Origin: Caryophanales bacterium
GTDB taxonomy: Bacteria; Bacillota; Bacilli; Exiguobacteriales; Exiguobacteriaceae
Direction of reading: 5' to 3'
DNA length: 64,000 bases
Assembly: GCA_902363455.1 (NCBI GenBank)
Contig: CABJAC010000001.1
Coordinates: 310,001 to 374,000, forward strand
Shown here piece after piece: positions 55,261-62,968 of the stretch; position 1 is the stretch's first letter, and every line of letters begins with the position of its first letter. The translations under genes and the position numbers were made by a program. The notes under the pieces were generated by a model, which saw only the letters and a program-made list of their open reading frames with translations, had not been told where the DNA came from and made no database searches.

Positions 55261-56522
55261 GTAAATTGATGCGGAAGTTTTTACTGGCGGTCGTTGCCCC
55301 GTTATTGATCATGGGGGTACTCAGTTTTGGTCTGACGGCATTTCTCGTCAATCGCTTTGCGGAAGATGAGCGTTACAGTCAGTTGGTACGGGAAGCAAAC
55401 ATCATCAAAGAGGCACTTACGGAGAATCGTCCGGTACCGCGGGACATTCAAGGATTTATTAGTCGGGACGCAGTGACGGAACGGATTGGCGGGCGGGGGC
55501 GGCAAGTCGTCGAACTGCCGATTCTTGACAATTTAAAACGAAAAGATGTCATTGAAGTTCAAGGCAACCGGTTGTTGACGTATCAGCTGACGAGCGGAGA
55601 CACCGTCATCACGACGATCCGCGAAGCACCGCTCGCAAGCAGCGCACTCGACGGTGTCTATCTCGCGATTGGTGTCGCTTTGTTCGTCGCGTTACTGCTC
55701 GCAACGGGTCTTGCCTACTACATGGGACGCCAATTCATCCGACCGATCATTGACTTGCGCGGCGTCGCAAAACAAATCGGCGACGGTCAGAAGACGGTCA
55801 CGTTACCGCTCCGTCCAAACGATGAAGTCGGGGAACTGATTCAAGCCGTGGACGAGATGCAGGAACAACTGCTTCAAAAAGAAAAGTTGCAGAAATCGTT
55901 TATCGCCGGCATCACCCATGATTTACGGACACCACTTGCCATCATCCGCAATGAGACGGAAGCACTGGCAGCAGGTGTCATTCCGGTCGATGAATTGCCG
56001 GACGTGACGAACAGTATCATCGAGGAGACCGACCGGCTCGGTTTATTGATTGACGAAACGTTGGTCTACTCCAAACTGGCCGGCGGCATGATGCCGGTCG
56101 ACCGGACAGAAGTCGTACTCGATCAACTGGTTATCGAGACGACGACCCGGTTGCAGTCGACGTTTCTCAAAGACGGTCTTCGTTTAATCGTCGAAACGGA
56201 ACCTGTCCGGTTGGCGATTGATCGTCGGATGTTTGAACGGGTGCTCGTCAACTTCCTGATGAACGCGCAGGTCGCGGCGCCGACAGGAAGTGAAGTCCGG
56301 GTCTGCCTGACTCCGGAAGAACTGACGGTCGAGGATGCCGGAAACGGAGTCGCAGAAGACGACCGGGCAACGATTTGGGACTTGTATGTCAAACAGACCG
56401 GTGGCTCCGGACATGGTCTCGGGCTTGCAATCAGCCGCTTGATTCTCGACAGTCACGGACTGACCTACGGCGTCCGGGACAGTACGCTTGGCGGCGCCTG
56501 TTTTTATATTCGTTTTAAGTAA
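55257..56522 (+). CDS. Membrane sensor histidine kinase
   Basis: This 421-residue kinase has TM1 at ~8-32, an extracellular domain of ~95 residues and TM2 at ~137-158. HAMP (MGRQFIRPIIDLRGVAKQIG) is followed by an H-box IAGITHDLRTPLAII (His ~221), an N-box NFLMNAQVA, and G-boxes EDAGNGVAEDD and GHGLGLAISRLILD. It pairs with the OmpR regulator upstream. The stimulus is unknown; envelope or metal stress would fit the divergent secreted protein, but this is inference. Confidence 0.92.
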   Translation: MSKLMRKFLLAVVAPLLIMGVLSFGLTAFLVNRFAEDERYSQLVREANIIKEALTENRPVPRDIQGFISRDAVTERIGGRGRQVVELPILDNLKRKDVIEVQGNRLLTYQLTSGDTVITTIREAPLASSALDGVYLAIGVALFVALLLATGLAYYMGRQFIRPIIDLRGVAKQIGDGQKTVTLPLRPNDEVGELIQAVDEMQEQLLQKEKLQKSFIAGITHDLRTPLAIIRNETEALAAGVIPVDELPDVTNSIIEETDRLGLLIDETLVYSKLAGGMMPVDRTEVVLDQLVIETTTRLQSTFLKDGLRLIVETEPVRLAIDRRMFERVLVNFLMNAQVAAPTGSEVRVCLTPEELTVEDAGNGVAEDDRATIWDLYVKQTGGSGHGLGLAISRLILDSHGLTYGVRDSTLGGACFYIRFK

Positions 56523-56528
56523 TCCGAG

Positions 56529-56572
56529 CAAAAAAAGACCCGCGTTTCACTGGAGTGAAGAGCGGGTCCTTG
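56529..56572 (-). terminator. Terminator after the 56576-57079 gene
   Basis: GGACCCGC and GCGGGTC form the outer stem, with an inner TTCACT/AGTGAA stem. On the minus strand it is followed by seven T. It may also weakly end the kinase transcript on the plus strand. Confidence 0.85.
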
Positions 56573-56575
56573 TGG

Positions 56576-57079
56576 TTATTCAGAATCGTTCGCTTGGACG
56601 AGGCTTGGTTTGACGAGTGTATAAAATTCATCACTCATGCCGACACGGCTGCCCATTTGGCAAGCCAGTTCAAGTGTTTCCTGGTAGAATTTCGCGACGA
56701 GGTTATGGTTTTTGATGTGCATCTCTTTCATCGCTTTTTCAACACCGAGGACAACTTTCGCGATTTGATCATCGGCATCATTACGGACCGGGACAACGTT
56801 TTCCGGAAGGTCCACTTCCTTGTCGTGTCCGTTAAAGCGGAACGAAGCGCCGAAGCCGAGGTGTTCGAGGAAGAAGTGCGGCAATAATTTGCCGGCGAAG
56901 AACTGGTGCCATTCGCTCTCTTTCATCGTATCCATGTCGCGTTTGAACGATGTCGTCGCCAGTGCGTAGCGGTCATGTGTATCTTTCATGAACTTCTCGA
57001 GGATCGGCACCTGCATCGCAAACGAATTCTTGAGCAGATTATCGAGCTGTTCTTGCGTTAATTGTTCTTGTTCAGCCAT
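56576..57079 (-). CDS. Soluble helical protein of unknown function
   Basis: This ~167-residue protein has no signal peptide or TM. It starts MAEQEQLTQEQLDNLLKNSFAMQ and contains KFMKDTHDRYALATTSFKRDMDTMKESEWHQFFAGKLLPHFFLEHLGFG. I recognise no family. An open frame extends 20 residues further upstream, but its sequence is unlike a protein start; ATG 57079 has a weak ribosome site (ATGGGG). It has its own terminator. It is divergent from a small secreted protein. Confidence 0.7.
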   Translation of the reverse strand: MAEQEQLTQEQLDNLLKNSFAMQVPILEKFMKDTHDRYALATTSFKRDMDTMKESEWHQFFAGKLLPHFFLEHLGFGASFRFNGHDKEVDLPENVVPVRNDADDQIAKVVLGVEKAMKEMHIKNHNLVAKFYQETLELACQMGSRVGMSDEFYTLVKPSLVQANDSE

Positions 57080-57216
57080 CAGTTTAACCCCATTTCGTTT
57101 CGTTAGTTCTATCGTAAGAAATTTAGACAATTCCGTCAAATCTTTTTCAAGAATAGAGTTTACCTATTTCACAAAAGGGAAATGATTTACTATCGAAGCA
57201 TTAAGGGGGAGTTAGC

Positions 57217-57699
57217 ATGAAACGAGTGGCAATGACAGGGGTATTAATCGGAGCATGTTTACTTCCAGTGACAGCTTTCGGTGCCGGTAACGTGACATAT
57301 ACAAACGGAACGATTCAAAATAAGGATTTCGGCTATTCCGTCAAGACGACGGCAGCCTTACAGACAGCGATCAAACAGGATAAGGTGAATGTCGTCAAAA
57401 ATAAAACCGTCAAGACGAAATACGGTACCGTCACACGCAGCGGAACGTTTTCGCTCTATTATAAAGTAAAGGGCAAAGATCAAATGCTCGTCAACTTGAA
57501 CTTTGAACCGAAAAAATTAACAAAAACCCAATTTGAGAAACAAGTCGGTTTCGGGACGTATCTCGGAACAAAAGGCAACAAAACGTATTACTACGTCCAA
57601 CCGACGGAAGCCGTCCAAGGGGCAGTCGGAAAACAAAAGATTGCGGATCTCATCGTACGTGACGTTCCGACGATGATGAAGACATTCAAATTAAAATGA
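57217..57699 (+). CDS. Small secreted protein of unknown function
   Basis: This 160-residue protein has a clear signal peptide (~1-23, PVTAFGAG). The mature part is rich in Lys, Thr and beta-strand pattern (FGYSVKTTAALQ...GTFSLYYKVKGKDQMLVNLNFEPKKLT...FGTYLGTKGNKTYYYVQP). There is no Cys and no wall-anchor motif. GGGGGAG lies upstream. The function is unknown; basic, Lys-rich secreted proteins may stick to the wall by charge. Confidence 0.78.
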   Translation: MKRVAMTGVLIGACLLPVTAFGAGNVTYTNGTIQNKDFGYSVKTTAALQTAIKQDKVNVVKNKTVKTKYGTVTRSGTFSLYYKVKGKDQMLVNLNFEPKKLTKTQFEKQVGFGTYLGTKGNKTYYYVQPTEAVQGAVGKQKIADLIVRDVPTMMKTFKLK

Positions 57700-57712
57700 G
57701 TTCACTGCAAGG

Positions 57713-57740
57713 AGCACCAGCTTTTGCTAGTGCTTCTTTT
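57713..57740 (+). terminator. Short terminator after the small secreted protein gene
   Basis: AGCACCAGC and GCTAGTGCT form a short imperfect stem with a TTTT loop, followed by CTTTT. Moderate strength. Confidence 0.55.
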
Positions 57741-57776
57741 GCTGGTTCGATATAGTAAAGGTTGAGGTGAAGTGAA

Positions 57777-58607
57777 ATGGAATGGACAGTAACAGAAGTT
57801 AAACAAACAACAGAAGTGTTGCAACTCGAGAAATGTGTCAACGACCACGACGGGATCGAACTGAAAGTCGCGGCGGACTGGGTCGGACAAAATGATTTTG
57901 CGATTTACGATGATACGAAATTGATTGGCTATCTCCAAGCATTTGCGTACTTACCGACGGAATGGGAAGTCAACGTTTTCGTTGATCCCGATTACCGGCA
58001 ACAGGGTGTCTTTAAAGCGCTTGTTGAAGCGGCAAAAGAAGCGGCTCGTCCGCAAGGCGTCGAAGCGTTTACGTTTGTCATTGATGATGAAAGTAAATCC
58101 GGTCAAGCTGTTTTGGGACAACTCGGTGCTGAATACCGGATGACGGAATACAACATGGTCCTGAAAAAGGCGCAGTTGTTCTTAAAAGCGGATCCGGATT
58201 TTGAACTGCGGGAAGCAACGAAGGACGATCGTCCGTTCATCGTCGAGACGCTCGGTTCTTCATTCGGCAATACAGCGGATGAAGCGGAGTCAATCTATCA
58301 AGCGATTGAGTCGGAGGATCGCATCACGTTCATCGGTGTCGCAAACGGTAAGCCGGTGGGTGTCATTCGGGCGTATCTTGCGTCCGAGACACAAGCAAGC
58401 ATTCATGCGTTTGCCGTTCGTCCGGAAGCACAAGGTAACGGATACGGCAAGAAGATGTTGAAGCTGATGGTGCAGGCAATGTTCCGCACAGGTCGGACGC
58501 AGCTTGAACTGGATGTCGAGACGGATAACGCGCGGGCACTGGATCTCTATAAAGAGGCCGGGTTTGTTGTCGGGCGCGGTTACCAGTTCCACGTGCTCGG
58601 ATTATAA
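57777..58607 (+). CDS. Tandem GNAT-domain acetyltransferase
   Basis: This 276-residue protein has two GNAT domains. The first (~20-130) has VNVFVDPDYRQQGVFKALVEAA; the second (~142-276) has IHAFAVRPEAQGNGYGKKMLKLM, the acetyl-CoA-binding pattern, then NARALDLYKEAGF. In such tandem proteins usually only one domain is catalytic; here the second keeps the better QGNGYG loop. The substrate is unknown. Its own ribosome site and terminator make it a single gene. Confidence 0.87.
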   Translation: MEWTVTEVKQTTEVLQLEKCVNDHDGIELKVAADWVGQNDFAIYDDTKLIGYLQAFAYLPTEWEVNVFVDPDYRQQGVFKALVEAAKEAARPQGVEAFTFVIDDESKSGQAVLGQLGAEYRMTEYNMVLKKAQLFLKADPDFELREATKDDRPFIVETLGSSFGNTADEAESIYQAIESEDRITFIGVANGKPVGVIRAYLASETQASIHAFAVRPEAQGNGYGKKMLKLMVQAMFRTGRTQLELDVETDNARALDLYKEAGFVVGRGYQFHVLGL

Positions 58608-58619
58608 TCGTTTTACAGG

Positions 58620-58645
58620 AAGTCCACGAAAGTGGGCTTTTTTTG
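58620..58645 (+). terminator. Terminator after the tandem GNAT gene
   Basis: AAGTCCAC and GTGGGCTT pair around GAAA, followed by seven T. Confidence 0.85.
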
Positions 58646-58684
58646 TTTGGTAGATCATAGGTTTTGTGTTGAAAAATATCTCTC

Positions 58685-58828
58685 GTTTCCTGTCGTCCGT
58701 TGGCGCGCTTTCCTCGGGCGGAACACAAGCCGCGATCGTCCTCTTCGGACGACCGGGTCTTGCCTGTTCCTGACGGAAGGGACGAGCCCTTCCTTTTCCC
58801 GTAGGAGTCGCGCCCGGACACCGGAAAC
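58685..58828. repeat. Highly folded intergenic element, possible dispersed repeat
   Basis: The gene-free stretch 58608-58953 holds a terminator and this element. Outer arms pair in three blocks: GTTTCC (58685) with GGAAAC (58823), GTCCG (58695) with CGGAC (58815), and GGCGCG (58702) with CGCGCC (58809). Inside are GGAACA..CAAG with CTTG..TGTTCC, a CGTCC-TCTTC-GGACG hairpin and a GGAAGGG-ACGA-CCCTTCC hairpin. It is GC-rich against its surroundings. The start CGCTTTCCTCGGGCGG and end CCCGTAGGAGTCG resemble, from memory, a repeat scattered through several Bacillaceae genomes. The function is unknown. Confidence 0.7.
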
Positions 58829-58953
58829 TTTTTTGTTAGGAAACTGGTGAAGGAAAAACAGAAAAAAACAAGTTCATCATCTAAAAGAAGTCTGAAACCT
58901 TCTCCCTGTTTTGTCGTATACTATGCATATGGAAAAAAAGAGGAGGCGACGTC

Positions 58954-59346
58954 ATGGACGGTCGACAGGATTCATTACGGACGTTGAAGTGGGTATCAGG
59001 TGGTTTAGAGGCAATACTTGGGATTCCGTTGCTAGGCGGGTTGATTGTCATTGGGACAGGATATAATGCACTGTGGTTGATGCTCGCGTTTCATATCGTA
59101 GTCGTCGTCTTGACGGCACGAGCCGGTCGAGTGTCAAAAGGAAACATCGTCGGAATCGTCGCGTCGACAGTCGGTGTCATTCCGGTCGTCGGCATGCTGT
59201 TGCACATCGCAGCCGCAATCGTGATCTTACTGGATGCGGCATTCGGAAACCGGATGATTACGCGGACACATGTGGAACGCGTTGAACCGATCCGTCCCCG
59301 TCCGGTCCGGAAAAAACAGGAACAGAAAGAGGATCATCCGTTCTAA
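58954..59346 (+). CDS. Small membrane protein of unknown function
   Basis: This 130-residue protein has hydrophobic segments at ~17-35, ~38-55, ~68-82 and ~84-100, and a basic and acidic C-terminal tail (RPRPVRKKQEQKEDHPF). I recognise no family; it looks like the many small Bacillales membrane proteins of unknown role. GAGGAGG lies just upstream of the ATG. The T-box transcript starts shortly after it. Confidence 0.72.
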   Translation: MDGRQDSLRTLKWVSGGLEAILGIPLLGGLIVIGTGYNALWLMLAFHIVVVVLTARAGRVSKGNIVGIVASTVGVIPVVGMLLHIAAAIVILLDAAFGNRMITRTHVERVEPIRPRPVRKKQEQKEDHPF

Positions 59347-59356
59347 GCTTTTTTCG

Positions 59357-59385
59357 TTGACAGGAGAAAATAAGCCGTGTAAAGT
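59357..59385 (+). promoter_or_regulatory. Sigma-A promoter of the T-box transcript
   Basis: A consensus -35 TTGACA (59357-59362), a 17-base spacer and a -10 TAAAGT (59380-59385) place transcription start near 59392. Confidence 0.75.
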
Positions 59386-59391
59386 AAAAAA

Positions 59392-59685
59392 CAAGTTAAG
59401 CCATATCAAACAAATCAACGACGCGGAGTAAGTACCGTCAACACTGCCGACAAAGCGAGTCAGGAAAGGTGAGAGCCTGACGCGGTAAGCTGATCAGGGA
59501 ATGGACCGCTGAGAGCCTGTTGAACGATTCAGTAGACAGGACGGTTGCCCCCGTTATCGGGCTAGCTGGTTGTTGGACCAGCGACAAGAGGAGATTTTTA
59601 ATCTCAACTAGAGGTGGCACCGCGCGGATACAGGCGTCCTCTATGCAGTAGCTTTTGCTATTGCATAGAGGGCGTCTTTTGTTTT
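59392..59685 (+). ncRNA. T-box riboswitch, probably tryptophan-specific
   Basis: The leader carries the T-box core AGGTGGCACCGCG (59612-59624) and a strong terminator. The terminator pairs GCGTCCTCTATGCA (59634-59647) with TGCATAGAGGGCGTC (59662-59676), followed by T-rich sequence; the 5' arm can pair instead with the T-box bulge region as antiterminator. Stem I has AGTAAG near 59431, GGTGAGAGCC and the context GGGAATGGACC, where TGG at 59502-59504 is the likely specifier codon. It would sense uncharged tRNA-Trp and turn on the peptide-binding protein gene. The T-box call is firm and the specifier is inferred. Confidence 0.88.
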
Positions 59686-59739
59686 ACGTCAAGGAACGCC
59701 GAATCATCCAACGCACATTATCTTTAGGGGGAATTTTTG

Positions 59740-61254
59740 ATGAAAAAGACATTGATCGCGGCGGCAAGCACGGCGTTCCTACTCGCAGGATGCTCGACGA
59801 CAGAAACAGAAAAGGCAACACCCAACGAAAACGAAAAGAAAGTCCTGCACACGATGGAAAGTTATGATCTCTTGTCGGTCGACCCGGCAGATGCCATCAC
59901 GTCAAACATCTTTAACCAAATCTACGAAGGACTCTACCGGTTTGATGCGAACAACGAATTGGTTCCGGCAGCAGCGAAGTCGCATACAGTATCGGAAGAC
60001 GGAAAAGTCTACACGTTTAAGCTCGATCAGAATGCGAAATGGTCGGATGGCAAGCCGGTCACAGCGGAAAACTTCCGTTATGCCTATGAGCGGGTAATCG
60101 AAACGAACTCACCGTTCTCTTACTTGTTAGAACCGGTTAAAGAAACAAAAGTCATCGACGATCAGACGTTACAAATCGAACTCAAACGTCCGACACCGTA
60201 TTTCCTCAGCATGACGACGTTCGGCACGTATATGCCGGTCCGGGAAGATATCGTGAAAGCACAGGGCGACAAGTTCGGGACGGATCCGAAGACCAACGTC
60301 TACAACGGGCCGTTCACGTTTAAGAAATACCAAGCGGAACAAGGGTACACACTCGCGAAAAACGCGGATTATGCGGACCGGAAAAACGTCAAGATTGACG
60401 AAGTCGACGTTAAAATCATCAAAGACCCGATGCTCGCAATCAATCTGTTTGAAACCGGTGAACTCGATGTTGCACCACTCAACTCGGAAAACGTCGTCAC
60501 GTATAAAAACAAAAAAGAGTACAACACGTTCAGCGACTCGCGGATGTTCTTCATCCGGATTAATCAAAAAACGGACGCTCTTAAAGATCAGAAGACCCGT
60601 CAGGCAATCGACGCGGCATACGATAAAAGAGCACTGACGGAAACGTTACTCGGAAACGGTTCGTTGCCGGCGGATTACATCGTGCCGCAAGAACTCGATT
60701 CGAAGTATGACAAGACGCGTCAAATTAAATCATCATTTGATGCGGCACAAGCGAAACAAGTCCTGTCCAATCAAAACCTGAAGTTGACGATGATCATTGA
60801 AGACGACGATGTCTCGAAAAAAATCGGCGAGTACATCCAAGGGGCGTTAAAACAACAAAACGTCGACGTTAAACTGTTGTCCCTGCCGAAAAAAGAACGG
60901 TTGGCGCGTGAAGGCCGAGGGGACTATGACTTGTCACTTGCAAGCTGGGCTCCGGATTATCAAGATGCGACAACGTACTTGAACCTCTTCATGACAGGCA
61001 ATCCGTTTAACATGATGGACTACTCGAACAAGAAGTATGACGGACTGTTGAAACAAGCGGAAAACGAACTCGATCAAGACAAACGTCTCGCCTTGTTGAG
61101 TGAAGCGGAAACGATGTTACTCGACGATCAAGCGATTTCACCGGTTTACCAACGGAAAAATGCGTTCCTTCAAAACACGGAAGTCAAAAACCTGGCCCGT
61201 CACAATGTCGGAACAGATATTTCGTATAAATATGTTGAGATTGAACGTAAGTAA
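59740..61254 (+). CDS. Peptide ABC transporter substrate-binding lipoprotein
   Basis: This 504-residue OppA-like protein has a lipoprotein signal with LLAGC (~16-20), then family 5 solute-binding motifs: LLSVDPADAITSNIFNQIYEGLYR, KWSDGKPVTAENFRYAYER, YNGPFTFKKY and LASWAPDYQDATTYLNLF. It captures oligopeptides outside the membrane. No permease or ATPase genes follow, so it must share a transporter encoded elsewhere. The T-box upstream implies it is made when tryptophan is short. ATG 59740 has AGGGGG upstream. Confidence 0.92.
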   Translation: MKKTLIAAASTAFLLAGCSTTETEKATPNENEKKVLHTMESYDLLSVDPADAITSNIFNQIYEGLYRFDANNELVPAAAKSHTVSEDGKVYTFKLDQNAKWSDGKPVTAENFRYAYERVIETNSPFSYLLEPVKETKVIDDQTLQIELKRPTPYFLSMTTFGTYMPVREDIVKAQGDKFGTDPKTNVYNGPFTFKKYQAEQGYTLAKNADYADRKNVKIDEVDVKIIKDPMLAINLFETGELDVAPLNSENVVTYKNKKEYNTFSDSRMFFIRINQKTDALKDQKTRQAIDAAYDKRALTETLLGNGSLPADYIVPQELDSKYDKTRQIKSSFDAAQAKQVLSNQNLKLTMIIEDDDVSKKIGEYIQGALKQQNVDVKLLSLPKKERLAREGRGDYDLSLASWAPDYQDATTYLNLFMTGNPFNMMDYSNKKYDGLLKQAENELDQDKRLALLSEAETMLLDDQAISPVYQRKNAFLQNTEVKNLARHNVGTDISYKYVEIERK

Positions 61255-61269
61255 AGTAAAACCATCAGA

Positions 61270-61325
61270 CATCCAGTCAACGCCCTTCTTCTATAGAAGA
61301 GGAGGCGTTTACTGGATGTTTTTTT
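61270..61325 (+). terminator. Terminator after the peptide-binding lipoprotein gene
   Basis: CATCCAGTCAACGCC and GGCGTTTACTGGATG form a long stem, with a TTCTT/AAGAG inner part, followed by eight T in a nine-base run. Confidence 0.9.
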
Positions 61326-61391
61326 GTTATGTCTATTACATATGTGACGAAAACGTGAGGAGCATGAACTACGAAATCAGGTCAATATGGT

Positions 61392-61418
61392 TAAAGCGTT
61401 CTCAGAAGTTGCCGATAA
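61392..61418 (+). promoter_or_regulatory. Sigma-D promoter of the 61460 chemoreceptor
   Basis: TAAA (61392-61395), a 15-base spacer and GCCGATAA (61411-61418) match the sigma-D consensus at 11 of 12 positions, 42 bases before the start codon. Confidence 0.85.
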
Positions 61419-61459
61419 GAAAGGTGGTGAGATTTGAAACAGGAAAGGGAGTTTCGAAG

Positions 61460-62743
61460 ATGAGTAGATTACGAAAGAATTTAAAAATGCGGTTATTTGT
61501 TTGGGTACTGGCGATTTCGGTCATCACAGGCGGGATTTCAGCACAGTTGACGTTGTTCCTACACCGGGGACTTGATGTCGCCGACGGTCCGTCGATTTGG
61601 CTCGGTGCTGGAATTGGCTTGTTGTTATCAATCATCGGTTCCTCGTTGATCCAGTTGATTTTGCGTCAGCCGATTAAAGCAATCGAAAAAGCGACGGAAA
61701 CAGCACGTGAAGTCGCAAACGGCAACTTCAACGTGGATTTCGAAGAAGCGAAACGCGGCGACGAAGTCGATCAATTGATGCATGAACTCGAAGTCATGGT
61801 GTTACATATTCGCAAACAAGCAACCCAAATGGGTAACTCGAGTGATAAATTGACAGCGTCAGCGCAAGAAATCGCAGCGGCTGTTCATGAAGGAAATGCG
61901 TCAGGCGAAAGCATCCGGACGGCGATGGCAGAGTTGTCAGGGAAAATGAACGAAAACGTCGATCAAGCTTACTTGTCAATGGATGCTCTTGGTGCCGTCA
62001 AACGGACGATGGATGAAGTCGCAAAAGAAATGAATGAAGCCTTAAAATCGGCGACGGTCATGCAAACGGAAGCGGAAAACGGTAAGACCCTCGCGACAGA
62101 TTCAGTCGAAGCGATGCATATGATTTCAAGCAAGATGGAACAGTCGGCGACACTGAACGGTCGTTTGACGGATATGACCGGTGAAATCTCTCGGATTACC
62201 GATGTCATCAGTGATATCTCGGCGCAGACAAACTTACTCAGTCTCAACGCGTCGATTGAAGCAGCACGTGCCGGTGACGCTGGTCGCGGATTTGCCGTCG
62301 TTGCAGCGGAAGTCAAAAAACTGGCTGAACAGACTGCGACGTCTGCGAAAGAAATTACCGATTTGATTTCCGGTGTTAAACGTCTCGTCAACGATACAGC
62401 AAATGCGATGACGGACGTCCAAAAAGAAGTCGCGACCGGTGTCGGTCTTGTCGAACAAGCCGGTTCGTCGTTTGAAGAGATTCACCAGTCGACGGAAAGT
62501 GTCTATTCGCGTGTTCAATCGGTTGATCAATTGGTCATCAAGTCCGATAAAGAAATTGATCAGGTTGGTTTGACGACAGCGAACATCCTCGCGATGGTCG
62601 AAGAAGCATCGAAACATGCGGAGCAAGTCTTACAAGCTTCGAGCCACCAAGCGGCTTCACTTGGTGAAGTTAATGGAGCAATGGAAGAGTTAGTTGCCGT
62701 TGCTGAACAATTGCAGGAAGAGACAGGCGCGACGCGTCTATAA
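61460..62743 (+). CDS. Methyl-accepting chemotaxis protein without a large sensor domain
   Basis: This 427-residue chemoreceptor has two TM helices close together (~12-34 and ~45-68) joined by about ten residues, so there is no extracellular ligand domain. HAMP ([23 protein letters not shown]) is followed by the coiled-coil signalling domain with tip [36 protein letters not shown]. It may sense membrane state or internal cues, or signal through other receptors. The open frame reaches back to 61100, but ATG 61460 has GGGAG 8 bases upstream and follows a sigma-D promoter. Confidence 0.93.
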   Translation: MSRLRKNLKMRLFVWVLAISVITGGISAQLTLFLHRGLDVADGPSIWLGAGIGLLLSIIGSSLIQLILRQPIKAIEKATETAREVANGNFNVDFEEAKRGDEVDQLMHELEVMVLHIRKQATQMGNSSDKLTASAQEIAAAVHEGNASGESIRTAMAELSGKMNENVDQAYLSMDALGAVKRTMDEVAKEMNEALKSATVMQTEAENGKTLATDSVEAMHMISSKMEQSATLNGRLTDMTGEISRITDVISDISAQTNLLSLNASIEAARAGDAGRGFAVVAAEVKKLAEQTATSAKEITDLISGVKRLVNDTANAMTDVQKEVATGVGLVEQAGSSFEEIHQSTESVYSRVQSVDQLVIKSDKEIDQVGLTTANILAMVEEASKHAEQVLQASSHQAASLGEVNGAMEELVAVAEQLQEETGATRL

Positions 62744-62748
62744 AGAAG

Positions 62749-62782
62749 AAATCGTAGACGGCATCAGCGTCTGCGATTTTTG
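62749..62782 (+). terminator. Terminator after the chemoreceptor gene
   Basis: AAATCGTAGACG and CGTCTGCGATTT form a stem with one mismatch around GCATCAG, followed by T-rich sequence. Confidence 0.85.
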
Positions 62783-62816
62783 TTTGAAGTTTTTTATTTT
62801 TTTTGAGAGAAACTGT

Positions 62817-62842
62817 TAAACATTTCGGTACGGCGACGATAT
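62817..62842 (+). promoter_or_regulatory. Sigma-D promoter of hag
   Basis: TAAA (62817-62820), a 14-base spacer and GACGATAT (62835-62842) match the sigma-D consensus at 11 of 12 positions. Transcription would start near 62850, leaving a leader of about 120 bases. Confidence 0.85.
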
Positions 62843-62875
62843 ATAGAGTGGAAGCAGTCATCGACTACAACCACC

Positions 62876-62907
62876 GCACTACTCTTGGGCCGGCCCAAGA
62901 GTAGTGC
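62876..62907 (+). other. Perfect 32-base palindrome in the hag leader
   Basis: GCACTACTCTTGGGCC is followed directly by its exact complement GGCCCAAGAGTAGTGC. In RNA this forms a 14-pair hairpin with a GCCGGC-type top. No T run follows, so it is not a terminator. It probably protects the abundant hag mRNA or shapes the CsrA sites that follow. Confidence 0.9.
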
Positions 62908-62910
62908 ATC

Positions 62911-62959
62911 TCGGAGAAGATGGATCTTCAAAGAGACAAAAAAATTATTCCTATGGAGG
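62911..62959 (+). promoter_or_regulatory. Candidate CsrA-binding region in the hag leader
   Basis: Three GGA motifs lie in the leader: TCGGAG (62911-62916), ATGGAT (62920-62925) and TATGGAGGG (62952-62960), the last being the hag ribosome site itself. CsrA binds GGA motifs, one over the Shine-Dalgarno, in B. subtilis hag. fliW and csrA are in this window, which supports the idea. The exact sites are inferred. Confidence 0.55.
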
Positions 62960-62968
62960 GAAACTACA

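Noticed and set aside
61100..61459. Upstream extension of the chemoreceptor frame
   Set aside because: It overlaps the lipoprotein gene, its terminator and a sigma-D promoter. ATG 61460 has a good ribosome site and begins a normal TM helix.
62876..62907. hag leader palindrome as a terminator of the upstream chemoreceptor gene
   Set aside because: It has no T run, lies downstream of the hag promoter, and the chemoreceptor already has a terminator at 62749-62782.
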